64,000 nucleotides of DNA from Macrosoma leucophasiata (GCA_036365455.1 JAWQUS010000023.1:1984001-2048000), one strand, 5' to 3'. Positions 19,213 to 30,405 are shown, counted from the stretch's first letter. Numbers and translations are program-made. Notes: generated from the letters alone by a model not told the origin.

Positions 19213-19685
19213 ACAATTTTACAATCTATTATTTTAGTTGAACATTTTGAGAAAGGTAGATCGCGTCTCTTATTAGTTGATTACCTATGCTTTAATAAGA
19301 ATTAATAATAAGAACTTTAATTGATCGCTTCAATGTAAGGGGTCGACCAGCGGGCTTTTGCCATTATCTGCGTAAACACGTGTCTTAAGAAGTTAAGAAA
19401 ATAAGGCATCACAGATCGAAGTTACCCCGCTTAATCTTAGTACGACCCGTGAATAGTTATTCTGTCATCACCAATCGATGACTTGAACGGTGGTTGCACA
19501 TCCTTCATCTTATTTGCCTTACACTACCCAGCGACGCCTTAAGTCAAAGTTTGAACCCAAGGGGCTTTCCCTTAGGCAGTTTCCTAAATATTTAGGCTGA
19601 CAGCTATTCGCCATCGTCTAATTGGTGTAGGACGTCTTGAGGCGAGCCATTTACATAAGTCCAAATTAAAAAAAAAACATGCAAT
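19213..19685. other. No feature recognised
   Basis: Apparently single-copy within this window; no coding or structural signal. Confidence 0.4.
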
Positions 19686-19893
19686 AATTGTTTTTTTGTA
19701 TATTATTTCGCATTAACACATGCTTGTGAAATATATTTAAAGAAAATGGAAAGAAAAATTTGACTTCAAGCTTTAGGACTTCGGTAGCTTAGTTGGAACA
19801 GGGGCTGGACTAGATTCCCAGTGGCCGCGAGTTCGAGTCTCGCCTGAAGTCAAATTTCTCTTTCCATTTTTCTTTTAAAAAAAATATTCAGGT
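19686..19893 (+). mobile_element. SINE-C copy with tRNA-like core
   Basis: Starts with the family head AATTGTTTTT...TTTCGCATTAACACATG. The core has A box TAGCTTAGTTGG and B box GAGTTCGAGTCTC, closed by GACTTC/GAAGTC complementarity. Ends in the TTTCTCTTTCCATTTTTC tail. Confidence 0.7.
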
Positions 19894-19909
19894 AAAACTA
19901 ACATTAGTA

Positions 19910-20214
19910 CTGCCTCGGTAGCCTAGTGGTAGCAGGCCACTACTACTACGCTGAGGTCCTGGGTTCGATTCCCGGGTAGGGGGTTATCAGAGATAATGGT
20001 GAAAAAAAGCCTTTATCTCTGGTTCTATTGGGATTTTTCAATTTTCTGGAAATTTCCCAGTACCTCAAAGTTTGGTAATGTGCCCGGAGATGTCAACAGG
20101 CTCGCCACCTGTTACATGGGCCAAAAAACGTAGCCGGCGAATCGTGGGTGTTTGCATGTATGCTTGAATGCATGCATTTATGTCTGCCTACCCCTTCGGG
20201 GATTACAGTTACGT
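19910..20214 (+). mobile_element. SINE-B, full length
   Basis: Flanked by the 10-bp target duplication AACATTAGTA (19900-19909, 20215-20224). A and B boxes intact. Confidence 0.9.
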
Positions 20215-20224
20215 AACATTAGTA

Positions 20225-20573
20225 GTGCGCGTAAACCCTCCAGGCACCGTGTACACACGTAAGAACAACTCGCGGTTTTAATTAAGTATAAGGAGCGCTC
20301 GGCGTCGCTCGCTAAGCCTATATTTGTTTGCATAACATCATTTTAGTTTTAGACGCCATTTTACCAATATGTAACACAAAAGGGAGCACAAATAAATTAA
20401 TTACGTATTTATTGTATTATTCAAAGGATTACAAGCTGTACTAAGTGAATAATTGAAGGTTTATTTCCATTCTATTTAAAGGTATATTTCTAAGGTAAGT
20501 TATCATTATTCATTTTATCGTACGGTCTGTAAAATAAGCGAATACATAAATTACCTGTTACTATAAATTACTT
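20225..20573. other. No feature recognised
   Basis: No coding or repeat signal seen. Confidence 0.4.
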
Positions 20574-20690
20574 ACTGGTGGTAGAGCTCCAGCGCATTTG
20601 GTATTTGTGTAGATGTCTATAGCCTGCAGTCATCACTTAACATCAATGTGAACTACTTACTTGTTGTTTACCTTCAATACATAAAAAAAT
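20574..20690 (+). mobile_element. SINE-A with large internal deletion
   Basis: Has the 5' start and the 3' tail but lacks the middle. Confidence 0.75.
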
Positions 20691-20991
20691 CAACTAAGCT
20701 ATGTACCTAATGCTATGTATACGTAAATGAGCACGAACATCTAAGGTCGGTGCAGACAATCAAAAGCGAGTATTCATGCTGCTTGAAAGACGGCTCGTTC
20801 AAACGGAATTTCATACCTCATAGGTGTTCTGGAACACTTTAAGGTGTGTGCAGATGTGGAGGAAGCATTTATTTTGCACATATTGTATTTTATTAAAAAG
20901 TTTTACCTATCTATAGAAAATGATTGGTGGGGTTCCATTATTATGACTTCATTTAAGGTTGTTTATTGCTTAACGCGAAGGCCGTGGAGCA

Positions 20992-21312
20992 ATGAAGCAC
21001 GTATGGCCCCGCGGCTGGCTCTGTCTTGTGTGTGATGAGTGACCGCTAGTGGCAAATTAAAATGCGCGTTTCCATGCTTCGGAGGGTACGTTAAGTCGTC
21101 GGTCGCGGTTGCCATCGATTGATCGCAGTCGTTAAACCTTGTCGGAGGCCTTGTAATCGGTTTGAAAATCCGACAGCGCGTTGACCACTAACCCGTATCT
21201 CCACCAACCCGTATTGGAGCAGCGTGGTGGAGTAAGCTCCAGGCCTCCCCCAAAATAGGGAGAGACTCGTGCCCAACAGTGGGACGTTTTAAGGGTTGTT
21301 ATCATTATTATT
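20992..21312 (+). mobile_element. SINE-5S, head partly deleted
   Basis: Body and tail match the family; the box A region is lost while GAGTGACCGCTAGTGG (box C) remains. Confidence 0.75.
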
Positions 21313-21379
21313 GCCTAACGGAAGAATATTCTTCTACTGAAAAATAATTCTTTCACAAGTACAGTCAGTCAACCGAACA

Positions 21380-21545
21380 ATGGCGCTCAAACCATTGCGC
21401 AAGATTGCAAGATGGACAGTAGCGACTTGCGATAAAACTACCGGCACTGATTGCCAATCCGTATGCCAAGCGTAGCGATTATGGCATATCCCCTTTATGT
21501 GGAGGCTTTTGGTTTAGCAGTGGACATCTTTTGGCATAAATGATT
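21380..21545 (+). mobile_element. RTE-like LINE 3' end
   Basis: Ends TTTAGCAGTGGACATCTTTT, the GCAGTGGAC tail type also seen at 52.15 and 58.2 kb. Confidence 0.55.
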
Positions 21546-22097
21546 GGTGGTACAAGACATAGGCATCACCGCATTACTTAATCAATCTGCTGCCAAATAG
21601 GAGTGTTCACCAATATCATGTTTCGGTTACATGATAATTTATTGTCCGTAGTTCCTTAATTACAACTCAGGGGTGACATCTCCATTTTGACCTCCTGTTT
21701 TTGATTAAATGTCTTTAGAGCTGTTACTTACCTACATCTATTCTTGAGACCATTATTTCATGTATATGTATTTTTTTTAAGTCACAGGAAAAGCTTTTTG
21801 TTATTTACGGCTTTGGTGTATAAGTATATTTTATTTTATTTATTTGTTATTCATTTACTTAATACCTAATAATTATTACGAAACTTTTAAAAACTTTTTG
21901 GAAAAACTGTGGGAAAACAATTACTGAAAAAAAAAATCACAGCTTATGTGTCGCCACCATTACGTTCGCTCACAAGCAATGTGTACAGAGACGCTGATGT
22001 AATGCCTTCTGAAATTATGTAACTGAAAAACAAACGAAACTATGCTATAATGACTATAAAACACACACAAACACACACACTGTTTGTATACCTTCCG
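21546..22097 (+). repeat. Tandem duplication, unit 1 (with SINE-A relic)
   Basis: From about 21630 the sequence repeats at about 22098-22540 with moderate divergence (shared GACCTCCTGTTTTTGATTAA, CTTATGTGTCGCCACCATTA and more). The left part is a very old SINE-A-like copy. Confidence 0.7.
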
Positions 22098-22540
22098 GTT
22101 AGATGATAATTAATACCCTGTAGTTACTTCATTACAACTCAGAGGTGACATCTCCATTTTGACCTCCTGTTTTTGATTAAATGTCTTTAGAGCTGTTACT
22201 TACTTACCTACATACTTGTTTGACACCATTATTTCATGTATTTATTTTGTCACAGGATTTTTTTTATTATTCACGGGTTTGGTGTCTAAGTATCTTTTAT
22301 TTTAATTATTTGTTATTAATTTATTTACCTAATAATTATTACGAACTTTAAAACACTTTTTGGAAAATCTGTGGGAAAACAATTATTGAAATAAAAACAC
22401 AGCTTATGTGTCGCCACCATTACATTCGCTCACAATGTGTACAGACGCGCTGATGTGATGCATTCTCAAATTATGTAACTGAAAAACAAACGAAACTCTG
22501 CTATCATGACTATAAAACACACACAAATAAACACGCTGTC
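22098..22540 (+). repeat. Tandem duplication, unit 2
   Basis: Second unit, offset about 466 bp from the first. Confidence 0.7.
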
Positions 22541-22721
22541 TGTAAGGGCTCTAACTCACAAGAACGCCATGGCGACTGCTATGGCAGGCGATGCTATGGC
22601 GAATACTAGGGGATTCCCCCTGTAAGTATTGTGGTATTGCCAACTTGCAACATAATAATATACATATATGATTATAGTGTGGCCAACGCTCACTTTAAGA
22701 ATAGCTAAGGTATATTACGTA

Positions 22722-22960
22722 CTAGCTGACCCGGCAAACTTCGTATTGCCTCACAATGAAATAATGTGTCAAAGGTTTGATAGATACGAATTATTTGTAT
22801 GGAAAAATGAAATTGTGGTTTTTACTATTTCCCTTCAATTTATTTATATTTTCTTACCTTTTAAACCTTCCCTGGACTTCCAAAAATCATTCAAAACCAA
22901 AATTAGCCAAATCGGTCAATCCGTCCTCGAGTTTTGGCGAGACTAACGAACAGCAATAGA
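22722..22960 (-). mobile_element. Helitron-like element, family 1
   Basis: On the minus strand begins TCTATTGCTGTTCGTTAG after an A and ends GGGTCAGCTAG before a T. Same family as 25646-25880. Non-autonomous. Confidence 0.75.
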
Positions 22961-22967
22961 TTTTTTA

Positions 22968-23167
22968 TCTATACTAATTTTATAAAGCTGAAGAGTTTGT
23001 TTGTTTGTTTGAACGCGCTAATCTCAGGAACTACTGGTCCGATATGAAAAATTATTTCATTGTTAGATAGCCCATTTATCGAGGAAGGCTTTAGGCTACA
23101 TCACGCTAAGACGAATACGAGAGGGTAGGTAACATAGCACCCGCGCGAAGCCGGGGCGGTCCGCTAG
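22968..23167 (+). mobile_element. Helitron-like element, family 2
   Basis: Starts TCTATACTAATTTTATAAAG after an A and ends GGTCCGCTAG before a T; hallmark A|TC...CTAG|T. Related copies at 27.2 and 34.5 kb. Confidence 0.8.
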
Positions 23168-23229
23168 TATTACATGCTTGTGGTTTTTTTTTGGGCACAG
23201 GCGCGGGGCCGCATCGGGCGGGGGAGGAG

Positions 23230-23257
23230 GCAGGAGGCAGCATTTGCTGCCTCCTGC
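23230..23257. repeat. Perfect 28-bp palindrome (13-bp arms)
   Basis: GCAGGAGGCAGCA, two bases, and its exact complement; a strong hairpin in a GC-rich patch. Confidence 0.85.
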
Positions 23258-23369
23258 TATATGGCTAATCCAGCACTGTACCTAACTCACCTAACCACCT
23301 GGTGGCTACGTCTCCACACCATACTAACTGCTTGGATAGGTAGCCGGCGATGTCACCATGGCGTCCTAC

Positions 23370-23596
23370 CACACCGCGGACACTCCGCCAAAATTCCATA
23401 CAAACGCTTGATTTGATCTCTATTACACAGACTTCAATCAGTGTCGTGTATTTACACGTGCAACTGTGTGCGTAGCACGTTGAAAATATCAACCGTCGCC
23501 CATAAGAGGGGAGGAGATTGGGTGAGGTGGGGCAATCGGGCGGTAGGGAGACGTCGAAGTGTCCATTCTATACGTAGTATTATTACATATTCTCTG
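23370..23596 (+). mobile_element. MITE-D copy
   Basis: CACACCGCGGACACTCCGCC ... TATTCTCTG, about 227 bp. No target duplication evident for this copy. Confidence 0.8.
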
Positions 23597-23708
23597 GTTT
23601 TAAATTATAAGCAGTACACGGAGCGTCCGTGTATTTTTTTACAGCATCCAGAAACTAGAAACTCTTTAAATAGAATCCAATTTCGAATATTTAGTCCCCG
23701 CTAGTGCT

Positions 23709-23855
23709 ACAGTTAACACTAAATTGCTGTTTCGCAAACACTTGGTCTAGCTACTGTAGAGCTAATATTGGTCGACCAACTCAATACCAACGATCCAAGT
23801 TATTTCACTGTTCTGTGAATTAGAAGAAAATTGAATCGATTCAGCTATAATTCAG
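23709..23855 (+). repeat. Direct repeat, copy 1
   Basis: About 147 bp recurring at 25029-25175 with a few differences (shared GGTCGACCAACTCAATACCA). Confidence 0.8.
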
Positions 23856-24210
23856 CTTAATATGTTTGGTTTATATGTCAATTTCAATTCAATTTTCAAT
23901 TCAATAATTTATTTGCATTCTGCAATGGTAGTGCGTTGGACAATAATAATATAAGTATCTCATTACAGACCCATTTGGGCACAGCAAAGTTATATAATAG
24001 TTATAATAGGAGAGGAGAGGTTGTTCAAAGATATAGCAAATATTTTACAATTTATCGTCAAAATATTCTTTTATATTATAATAACATTTTTTAACAAGCA
24101 TGTTTTTTAGATTCTTAAGAAATATTTTATTTTTAATTTCGCATTTTAACGATTCCGGTCGTGTATGAAATTCGATTGTAGTCTATTTTTATATCTCTAA
24201 ATGGAAAGGC
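23856..24210. other. AT-rich, no feature recognised
   Basis: Nothing supported. Confidence 0.4.
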
Positions 24211-24388
24211 CACAGAGCAACTCGGCCCATCGGTCGTGGCGGATCGGAGGGGAGTAGCCACATAGCGTTTATTGCCGATGCAAAACAGTTTGTCATTTTT
24301 TGCGGGGGTAATACGTGTGACACACGAATTTTCACACACTACAAAACTCGTCTAATACTACAAAACGCACACCTTGACTTTAACAAAA

Positions 24389-24656
24389 CAGCCGCTCTTC
24401 CAATTGAGCTACTGAAGTCCTGCCCGATTTGTCAAATCTTTCCTTCACATTTATTGCATTGCTTTATGGTAGCTTTATGGTTGGCAAAAAATGGCGCTGC
24501 TGCTACTATAAAGCAATGCAATAAATGTGAAGGAAAGATTTGACAAATCGGGCAGGACTTCAGTAGCTCAATTGGAAGAGCGGCTGGACTAGATTCCCAG
24601 TAGGCCGCGAGTTCGAGTCTCGCCTGAAGTCAAATTTTTCTTTCCATTTTTCTTTA
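24389..24656 (+). mobile_element. SINE-C foldback copy
   Basis: An 85-bp inverted repeat (arms 24389-24473 and 24502-24586, one mismatch seen, 28-bp spacer) precedes the 3' half of the tRNA-like core and the TTTCTTTCCATTTTTCTTT tail. The GACTTCAG/CTGAAGTC acceptor-like stem is perfect. Confidence 0.75.
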
Positions 24657-24666
24657 AAAATAAAAA

Positions 24667-24886
24667 AATGTGGATGGTTGCAGAAGCCCATGAAGACCAA
24701 GACTGACCTACTATGACCAAATAGGTTGAGTTCTGTCTGATAGTGGGGTCAAAAGTCTTAGGTATCGGCGTGCATGTATGAATGATGAAGGTAGACGAGG
24801 CACGAGAGGTTTGTCAGAACCGCGATATCTGGCGCTCTACACTCTCTGCCTACCCCGTTAGGGACCTGGCGTGAAGATACATACAT
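24667..24886 (+). mobile_element. RTE LINE 3' end
   Basis: The last about 70 codons, with damage, of RTE ORF2 and the tail CTCTCTGCCTACCCCGTTAG ... GGCGTGAAGATACATAC. Near-copy of 35277-35506. Confidence 0.8.
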
Positions 24887-25028
24887 ACACACATAAACAA
24901 TTTCACGCACACATTTAAATATCTGGGCGACAGGCATAGGACCATTTGGTCTTGTACTTTGACGGAGGGGAAACCATATGGCTACTCCCCTCCGGTCCGC
25001 CGCGGCCGGTGGCCCGTGTTGCTATGGT

Positions 25029-25175
25029 TACAGTTAACACTAAATTGCTGATTCGAAAACACTTTGTCTAGCTACTGTGAAGCTAATATTGGTCGACCAA
25101 CTCAATACCAACGATCCAAGTTATTTCACTGTACTGTGAATTAGAAGGTAATTGCATCGATTCAACTATAATTCA
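25029..25175 (+). repeat. Direct repeat, copy 2
   Basis: Second copy of 23709-23855. Confidence 0.8.
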
Positions 25176-25187
25176 GTTTATAACAAA

Positions 25188-25401
25188 AATACGCTTAAAA
25201 TAAAAATACGCTTATACTTACAGCCCCACACTAGGTATAAACCTGTGTCGTGGGTGCCGTTGTACACACACAACATGTACATAAACAGCCAGACCCGATA
25301 CAAATATCTGTAGGCCATTCAAATATTTGTCCCGGTGCGATGATCGAACTCGCGACCCTTCGAATCAAACGGTCGTCTCACACCGCTGGACTAACCGGGT
25401 C
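25188..25401 (-). mobile_element. SINE-H copy
   Basis: Reverse-oriented tRNA-like head GACCCGGTTAGTCCAGCGG and a B-box-like GAGTTCGATCATC, then a body shared with 41.38 and 58.44 kb. Confidence 0.75.
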
Positions 25402-25645
25402 ATCATCGTATTTGGTAGATATGAGAATCGGTTGTTGTCTATTTTTTTAAATCCCTAAATAGTAGGGATGATTCTCCCCAAATATTTTGTTTCGACTTTT
25501 TGGACATACAATTTTCTATAATACTAAGGCGATACGAAGTTCGTCGGGAGAGCTAGTTGAGTCTATTCTGCCAGTGATCGGATGAATATTAAAGAATTAA
25601 GCCACATTGATACTTATACGTTTGTTTCATTTATATATATAAAAA

Positions 25646-25880
25646 TCAATTGCTATTCGTTAGTCTCGCTAAAACTCGAGAACGAACCGATTTGGCTAAT
25701 TATGGTTTTGAATGGTTTTTGGAAGTCCAGGGAAGGTTTAAAAGGTAAGAAAATATGAAGAAATTGAAGGGAAATAGTAAAAACCACAATTTTATTTCCC
25801 TATACAAATAGTCCGTATCTATCAAACCTTTGACACATTATTTAATTCTGAGGCAATACAAAGTTTGTCGGGTCAGCTAG
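25646..25880 (+). mobile_element. Helitron-like element, family 1
   Basis: A|TCAATTGCTATTCGTTAG ... GGGTCAGCTAG|T, 235 bp. Confidence 0.8.
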
Positions 25881-26108
25881 TGTTTCAATAAATTGTATTT
25901 TATTAAACTACATTGGAATTCATCACTGCTGCGGTATTTGTGCAAATATTTTTAAATTAAATTTTTAATAATACGAAACAATATTGAATGGTCGCTCCGT
26001 GATTAAAATTGAAACATAATTAAAAAAGAGCAGGTTTAAAAAATAATTACTATAACAAGTTTAAATTTTAATAACGCAAGTCTTAATTATAAATACAATT
26101 TAAAAAAA

Positions 26109-26272
26109 CGTAACTTCACGCCTGTTATTCCCGAAGGGGTAGGCAGAGGTAAACGCATACATTCAACCATACATGCAAATACCCACTATTCGCCGGTTAC
26201 GTTTTCGCCCATATAACAGGTGGCGAGCCTGTTGACATCTCCATGCAAATTACCAAACTTCGAGCTACTGGG
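26109..26272 (-). mobile_element. SINE-B, 5' truncated
   Basis: Tail and body in reverse; broken at CTACTGGG by the MITE-E end that follows. Confidence 0.8.
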
Positions 26273-26364
26273 CATAGAGCAACGCGGGCCTATGGTCGCG
26301 GCGGACCGGAGGGGAGTAGCCATACGCAGGCTTTCCCCTCTGTCAAAGTACAAGATTAAATGCT
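26273..26364 (+). mobile_element. MITE-E end
   Basis: CATAGAGCAACGCGGGCC ... CTTTCCCCTCTGTCAAAG; one terminus only. Confidence 0.75.
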
Positions 26365-26871
26365 TTAAAAAATTCTGTGCGTATAATAAAACTAGTTGCA
26401 GCTGGACTGCTCATTAGACTAAATCTAGTTGTGCGACTGAATGGACGTCCAAAAAAATGCTGATTTGCTGTGTTGTTTACTGTAAAAAGAGAACTGACAC
26501 ATCAAGCTTAAGGTATAAAATACCATAATATCGGTCGTGTTGTTTCGGACTGATATCAACAACACAGTCGGGCGCAATGTTTGGTATGCCTTATACGATA
26601 GCAACTGATCCGAGTTCGTTTCCGAGAAGCCACTGTCGCCGGTGCCGCTTATCGATAGTGTTGTTGTCGGTTTGTGGATAGTTATCGATAAATATTGCAA
26701 AAGAGTCTTATATACAGAGACATTTTTGAGATTAAATTTTCTTATTAATATATTATGTTGTAGTTGTATTCGCCACAAACTGCTCTGGGCCACCGTTATT
26801 AGTTATTACTATTCGCAAATTTATTCTTGTTCTTATTAAGTATTTTTAACATACATAGTAGTTATATTATT
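26365..26871. other. No repeat recognised
   Basis: Not matched elsewhere in the window. Has GTGTTGTTTC...GATATCAACAACAC as a short imperfect inverted repeat and two TATCGATA sites. Open frames here show no known domain. Confidence 0.4.
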
Positions 26872-26955
26872 ATATTTATTTATTTATTTAATCTTCCAAG
26901 CACAATAAAAGTACATGAGGCGGACTTAATGCTAGGTAGCATTATTACTTTTATT
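26872..26955 (-). mobile_element. LINE 3' tail fragment
   Basis: AATGCTACCTAGCATTAAGT then CCGCC and AAATAAATAAAT on the minus strand; same tail type as 63.5 kb. Confidence 0.65.
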
Positions 26956-26985
26956 ATATTGTGCGTTTTATTTTAATACTAGCTG

Positions 26986-27015
26986 TGCCCGCGACTTCGT
27001 ACGCGTGGAAAAGTG
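26986..27015 (-). mobile_element. Helitron-like 3' end
   Basis: Minus strand GTCGCGGGCACAGCTAG|T, the CTAG terminus of family 3. Confidence 0.6.
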
Positions 27016-27208
27016 ACTTTGGGCAGCTTTTTTGGAGGTAAATTTTGGATTATAAACACTTTTGGTTAGTTAAAAAAATCTGGCTTACGTTAATGCTTCT
27101 CTCTACATGATATTGTATAGACGCATTGATGGCCATCGGATATGAAAGCACATAGGCTGCTAGTATTGCGAACACGTGACAGAGTCACATGTAACTCACC
27201 GAGCGAAA

Positions 27209-27295
27209 ATCTAAACTAATATTATAAAGCTGAAGAGTTTGTTTGTTTGTTTGAACGCGCTATTCTCAGAAACTACTGGTAAATTTGAAAAAATC
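27209..27295 (+). mobile_element. Helitron-like 5' end, family 2
   Basis: TCTAAACTAATATTATAAAG to ACTACTGGT...GAAAAAATC, then abruptly replaced by the CXC gene fragment. Confidence 0.65.
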
Positions 27296-27743
27296 CACCA
27301 CCACCACCGTCTTTCTCCAACCTCAGTTGCTGCTCACCAACATCTTTTTCGAGTATATTACCAAGTTTAAGTGTGGCTTGGTTATCAGCTAGACCTTGGT
27401 TATCAGTTGGAAGTTGGTCAACAATATATTAGAGCCAGTTCAATCTTTACTTCCACCTACGCCGGAAAAACTGCTGAACACTATTTCTTGCAACTGCAAA
27501 AAGGGATGCAGTGCTAAATGTGGTTGCAAAAAAGTTGGACTGTTTTATTCTTTGGCATGCACAAATTGTCAAAGCCGGTCGTGTTCTAATATTGAATCAC
27601 AAACAATGGAGGATTCGTTTGATTCCGACGAATTATCGCGCGATATATTGCTATTGACGCAATTGACTTGCATCCAAAATGAAGATGAAGAAGAAGCAGG
27701 GGAAGAAGAACAAGAATTTGAAACTTATGAATCAGACGAATGA
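27296..27743 (+). pseudogene. Decayed CXC-domain protein fragment
   Basis: Two adjoining frames encode one ancestral protein. From about 27308 a frame reads SPTSVAAHQHLFRVYYQV, hits a TAA at 27368-27370 and continues with VWLGYQLDL. After a shift near 27396 the other frame gives WKLVNNILEPVQSLLPP, then a cysteine cluster (Cys at residues 32, 34, 38, 42, 44, 55, 58, 63 counted from 27396) and a very acidic tail ending at 27743. The cluster resembles a tesmin/TSO1-like CXC motif, but the Cys usually found before the ACxxC pair is Tyr51. A similar layout (A-H-rich block, W-rich block, CXC near the C-terminus) occurs in multicopy invertebrate proteins that I believe are transposon-related; this attribution is from memory. 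No ATG starts the second frame and a nonsense codon plus frameshift are present, so it is a relic. Confidence 0.6.
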
Positions 27744-28489
27744 ACTTCAACACTTTTTTTTCGCACTTTTACATCGCTTTGATCTTTTCCAATCTTTGAA
27801 AAATTCCGTTATTTTGCAATAGTTTTACATTAAACAGGATCACAACTGACCCGTGGAGTGGGCACTACTGGGAAAACCACAATAAAAAAAACGCGCTCAG
27901 TACACTACCTCATAGGTGGCGTGGAAACGTGTACATATTATGACGATAACAACTTTTATAACTTTTTGAATCGTTATATCTCAGAAACGGTGGCTCATAA
28001 GAAAAAAAATATTAATACATTTTTATAGATAATTTTATGATCTACAATTTTTGTAAAGGGTACTTTTATGATAAAACTTACCGTTTTGCTGAAAATCGCG
28101 ATAAACTCTTTTTTTTACCTTTGACCTTGAATTTTTTTTTCCATACACGGGAATGATGGGGAACTTATAGACATTGTTTATAATTATGATTTGAACAATT
28201 TCACTAAAAATTCAGCTTGTTGGGACTTTATGTAACTTCACTCTATTTTTTTGGTCTAAATTGACCGGACTATACGTGCGCATAACGAGACAAGATTATT
28301 TGTTAAATTGGTAGTACGTAATAAATAAAGTCCATCTTTATAATAATACAAAGTGTATTTCATTTAAACCTTATTTCCCAGAGTTAAGTAATTTATCGAT
28401 AAAATTTATCGACACTAGTCGCAACTATGGTTTTTAGGACTTGTCGATGTAGTTGCATCATTCTTTACACTATTAAGACACGGAATGAT
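27744..28489. other. 3' flank of the CXC relic
   Basis: AT-rich, not repeated in the window. Near 28395-28416 a TCGATAAAATTTATCGA hairpin precedes CTAG|T, which could be a Helitron 3' end. Confidence 0.35.
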
Positions 28490-28691
28490 TACATGTGTGT
28501 GTGAAATTGTTGATGTGTTTTGTTAAAGTCAAGGTGTGAGTTTCGTAGTAATAAATGATTTTTGTTGTGTGTGAATTTAAGAAAGTGTGTGTTCCCCCCG
28601 CAAAAAATGGCAGACTATTTTGCTTCGGTAAAACAAGCTATGGCTACTCCCCTCCGGTCCGCCGCCACCGGTGGCCCGCGTTGCTCTATGC
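28490..28691 (-). mobile_element. MITE-E, one end missing
   Basis: Interior GTCAAGGTGTGAGTTTCGTA and the CCGGTCCGCCGCCACCGG ... GTTGCTCTATG terminus. Confidence 0.75.
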
Positions 28692-29611
28692 TACTGGGAA
28701 AGGAGATCCGCCGCTTTGTATGGGGCATTGGTACATAATTGTACCACAATAAAACTTTTACGTCTTCAGACATTAGTTCATATACTACTTTTTTAAACAA
28801 ATTTGACTTCGTTGACGAATCGGGTTCGTGAGATATACCAATTTTAAAAATGTAAGAATGAAGTCGTATTTCCTTTTATACTATATTATTATTTTTTTTT
28901 TTTCGTACTAATAGGCGCTATTTAAAATCGATGGTTTGTAAATTGCTATTATCGCTAAGAAAGTGATTTTTATAATATACAATAATCGCAAGAGCACTCG
29001 AAATCCGTTTCAACAAGCACAAAAACAAGGTCAAGCCAGTAGTAAAAAACTCAGAGAATCTGTCAACAATATCCAACGAGCAGAAGCAAGTGAATGCTAT
29101 GTTTGTCTGTGGTGAATGCCTTCAATCCTATATGACGTGACAGGTGACAGACATAAGGTGACATATCAACATAGGCGGCTGTCAAAAAATATCGATGTTT
29201 AAGAATATCGATCCTTGATCGAATGGGTCACTTGGGTCTTTTGTGTTGATTTTATAACCTAAATTAATGTATTTCAATAAGTCTTCATCTGATTGTTGGC
29301 ACCTTAAAATTAAATCTAACGTGTACTTTCACTTATTTTTCTATTTATTACGAAACCGATTTTAAAAAAAATATGAATAATCGATACTTTCTGATACCAT
29401 AATTATATCCTTCGCCATTACATTTCGTTACGTTCCTTTCTACGCCATCATAAGTGTCAAAAGTAAAGATTAAAAAAAAAAAAATTATAAATACTTTTCC
29501 GGTGGGTTTCAGTATAATATTATACTGAAAAATTTACAGCTCTATGCGCACAAATTTTATGTAAAGTGTTTGTGTATGTACAATCTATGTACCATTTTGG
29601 CTGATCTCCTT
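28692..29611. other. AT-rich, no feature recognised
   Basis: 920 bp without a recognised repeat or gene. Confidence 0.4.
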
Positions 29612-29755
29612 TTCTGAAAATGAATAAAACCCAATAGAACCAGAGATAAAGGACTGTACACCGTTATCTCTGATAGCCCCCTACCCGGGAATCGAACCCA
29701 GGACCCCAGCGTGGTAGGTAGTAGTGGCTTGCTACCACTAGGCTACTGAAAGTAG
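29612..29755 (-). mobile_element. SINE-B head fragment
   Basis: tRNA-like head with B box GGTTCGATTCC (reverse) and the first part of the body. Confidence 0.8.
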
Positions 29756-29850
29756 TAGTACAGTTAAAAAAAGAAATTATGTTAATAGGCATAATAGTCT
29801 AATTTTGAAGTAATACTTAATTTGACGCGATTAAAAAAAAAATAGAGTAT

Positions 29851-30096
29851 TTTTTATGTATGAAGTGGCAAACAAGCATTCAGTTCACATTGATGGTAAG
29901 TAATCCTATAGCCTATAAAACATCTACACAAAACCAGATATTTCAATGTGTTCATGCGTTGCCACTCCTGAGGTCTAAGGTGTTATTCCTCTGTGCCAGA
30001 AATTACAGGCTAATACTGCCATTTCTCGGCAAGTAGATTAGGTAAAGCGGTGGTTCCTACGCATACGAGCTCCGTCACTGGAGCTCTACTACAAGT
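29851..30096 (-). mobile_element. SINE-A, diverged
   Basis: Full extent but with an internal deletion. Confidence 0.75.
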
Positions 30097-30164
30097 AAAA
30101 AAAGTTTATATAGGTGGATACTATATTTGCTTGACACCAACGTAAGATTGCATGCTTGTTTACC

Positions 30165-30405
30165 ATTTCATGACATAAAAATATGATTATCAACATTTCA
30201 ACGCTATTCGTAATCCAAACGAGTTGATTGTAATGAAAGAGACTCTGCGTTGAGTTTAATGACGAAAGTTTAATTGCTTTCCAACGAAAGAAGATTGCCA
30301 AGAAAAATACTCGTATTAGTTAGTTCAGCTTTCCCTTTGAGCTAATTTGAAAATAGAATCGAATTGAAACCGGATCAACAAGATGGCGCGATTTATTAAT
30401 TTCAT
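30165..30405 (+). repeat. Duplicated segment, copy 1
   Basis: Nearly collinear with 31253-31490 (shared CAACATTTCAACGCTATTCG, TTGCTTTCCAACGAAAGAAG). Confidence 0.8.

Larger units (their letters stand above)
24211..25026. mobile_element. MITE-E copy with nested insertions
   Basis: Left half 24211-24388 (CACAGAGCAACTCGGCCC...) and right half 24886-25026 (...GTTGCTATG) have the MITE-E termini and interior. A SINE-C foldback and an RTE 3' end sit between them. Confidence 0.7.

Noticed and set aside
24561..24636. Possible functional tRNA genes in the SINE-C cores
   Set aside because: They have A/B boxes and an acceptor-like stem but also repeat with SINE flanks and inverted copies; better explained as tRNA-derived repeats.
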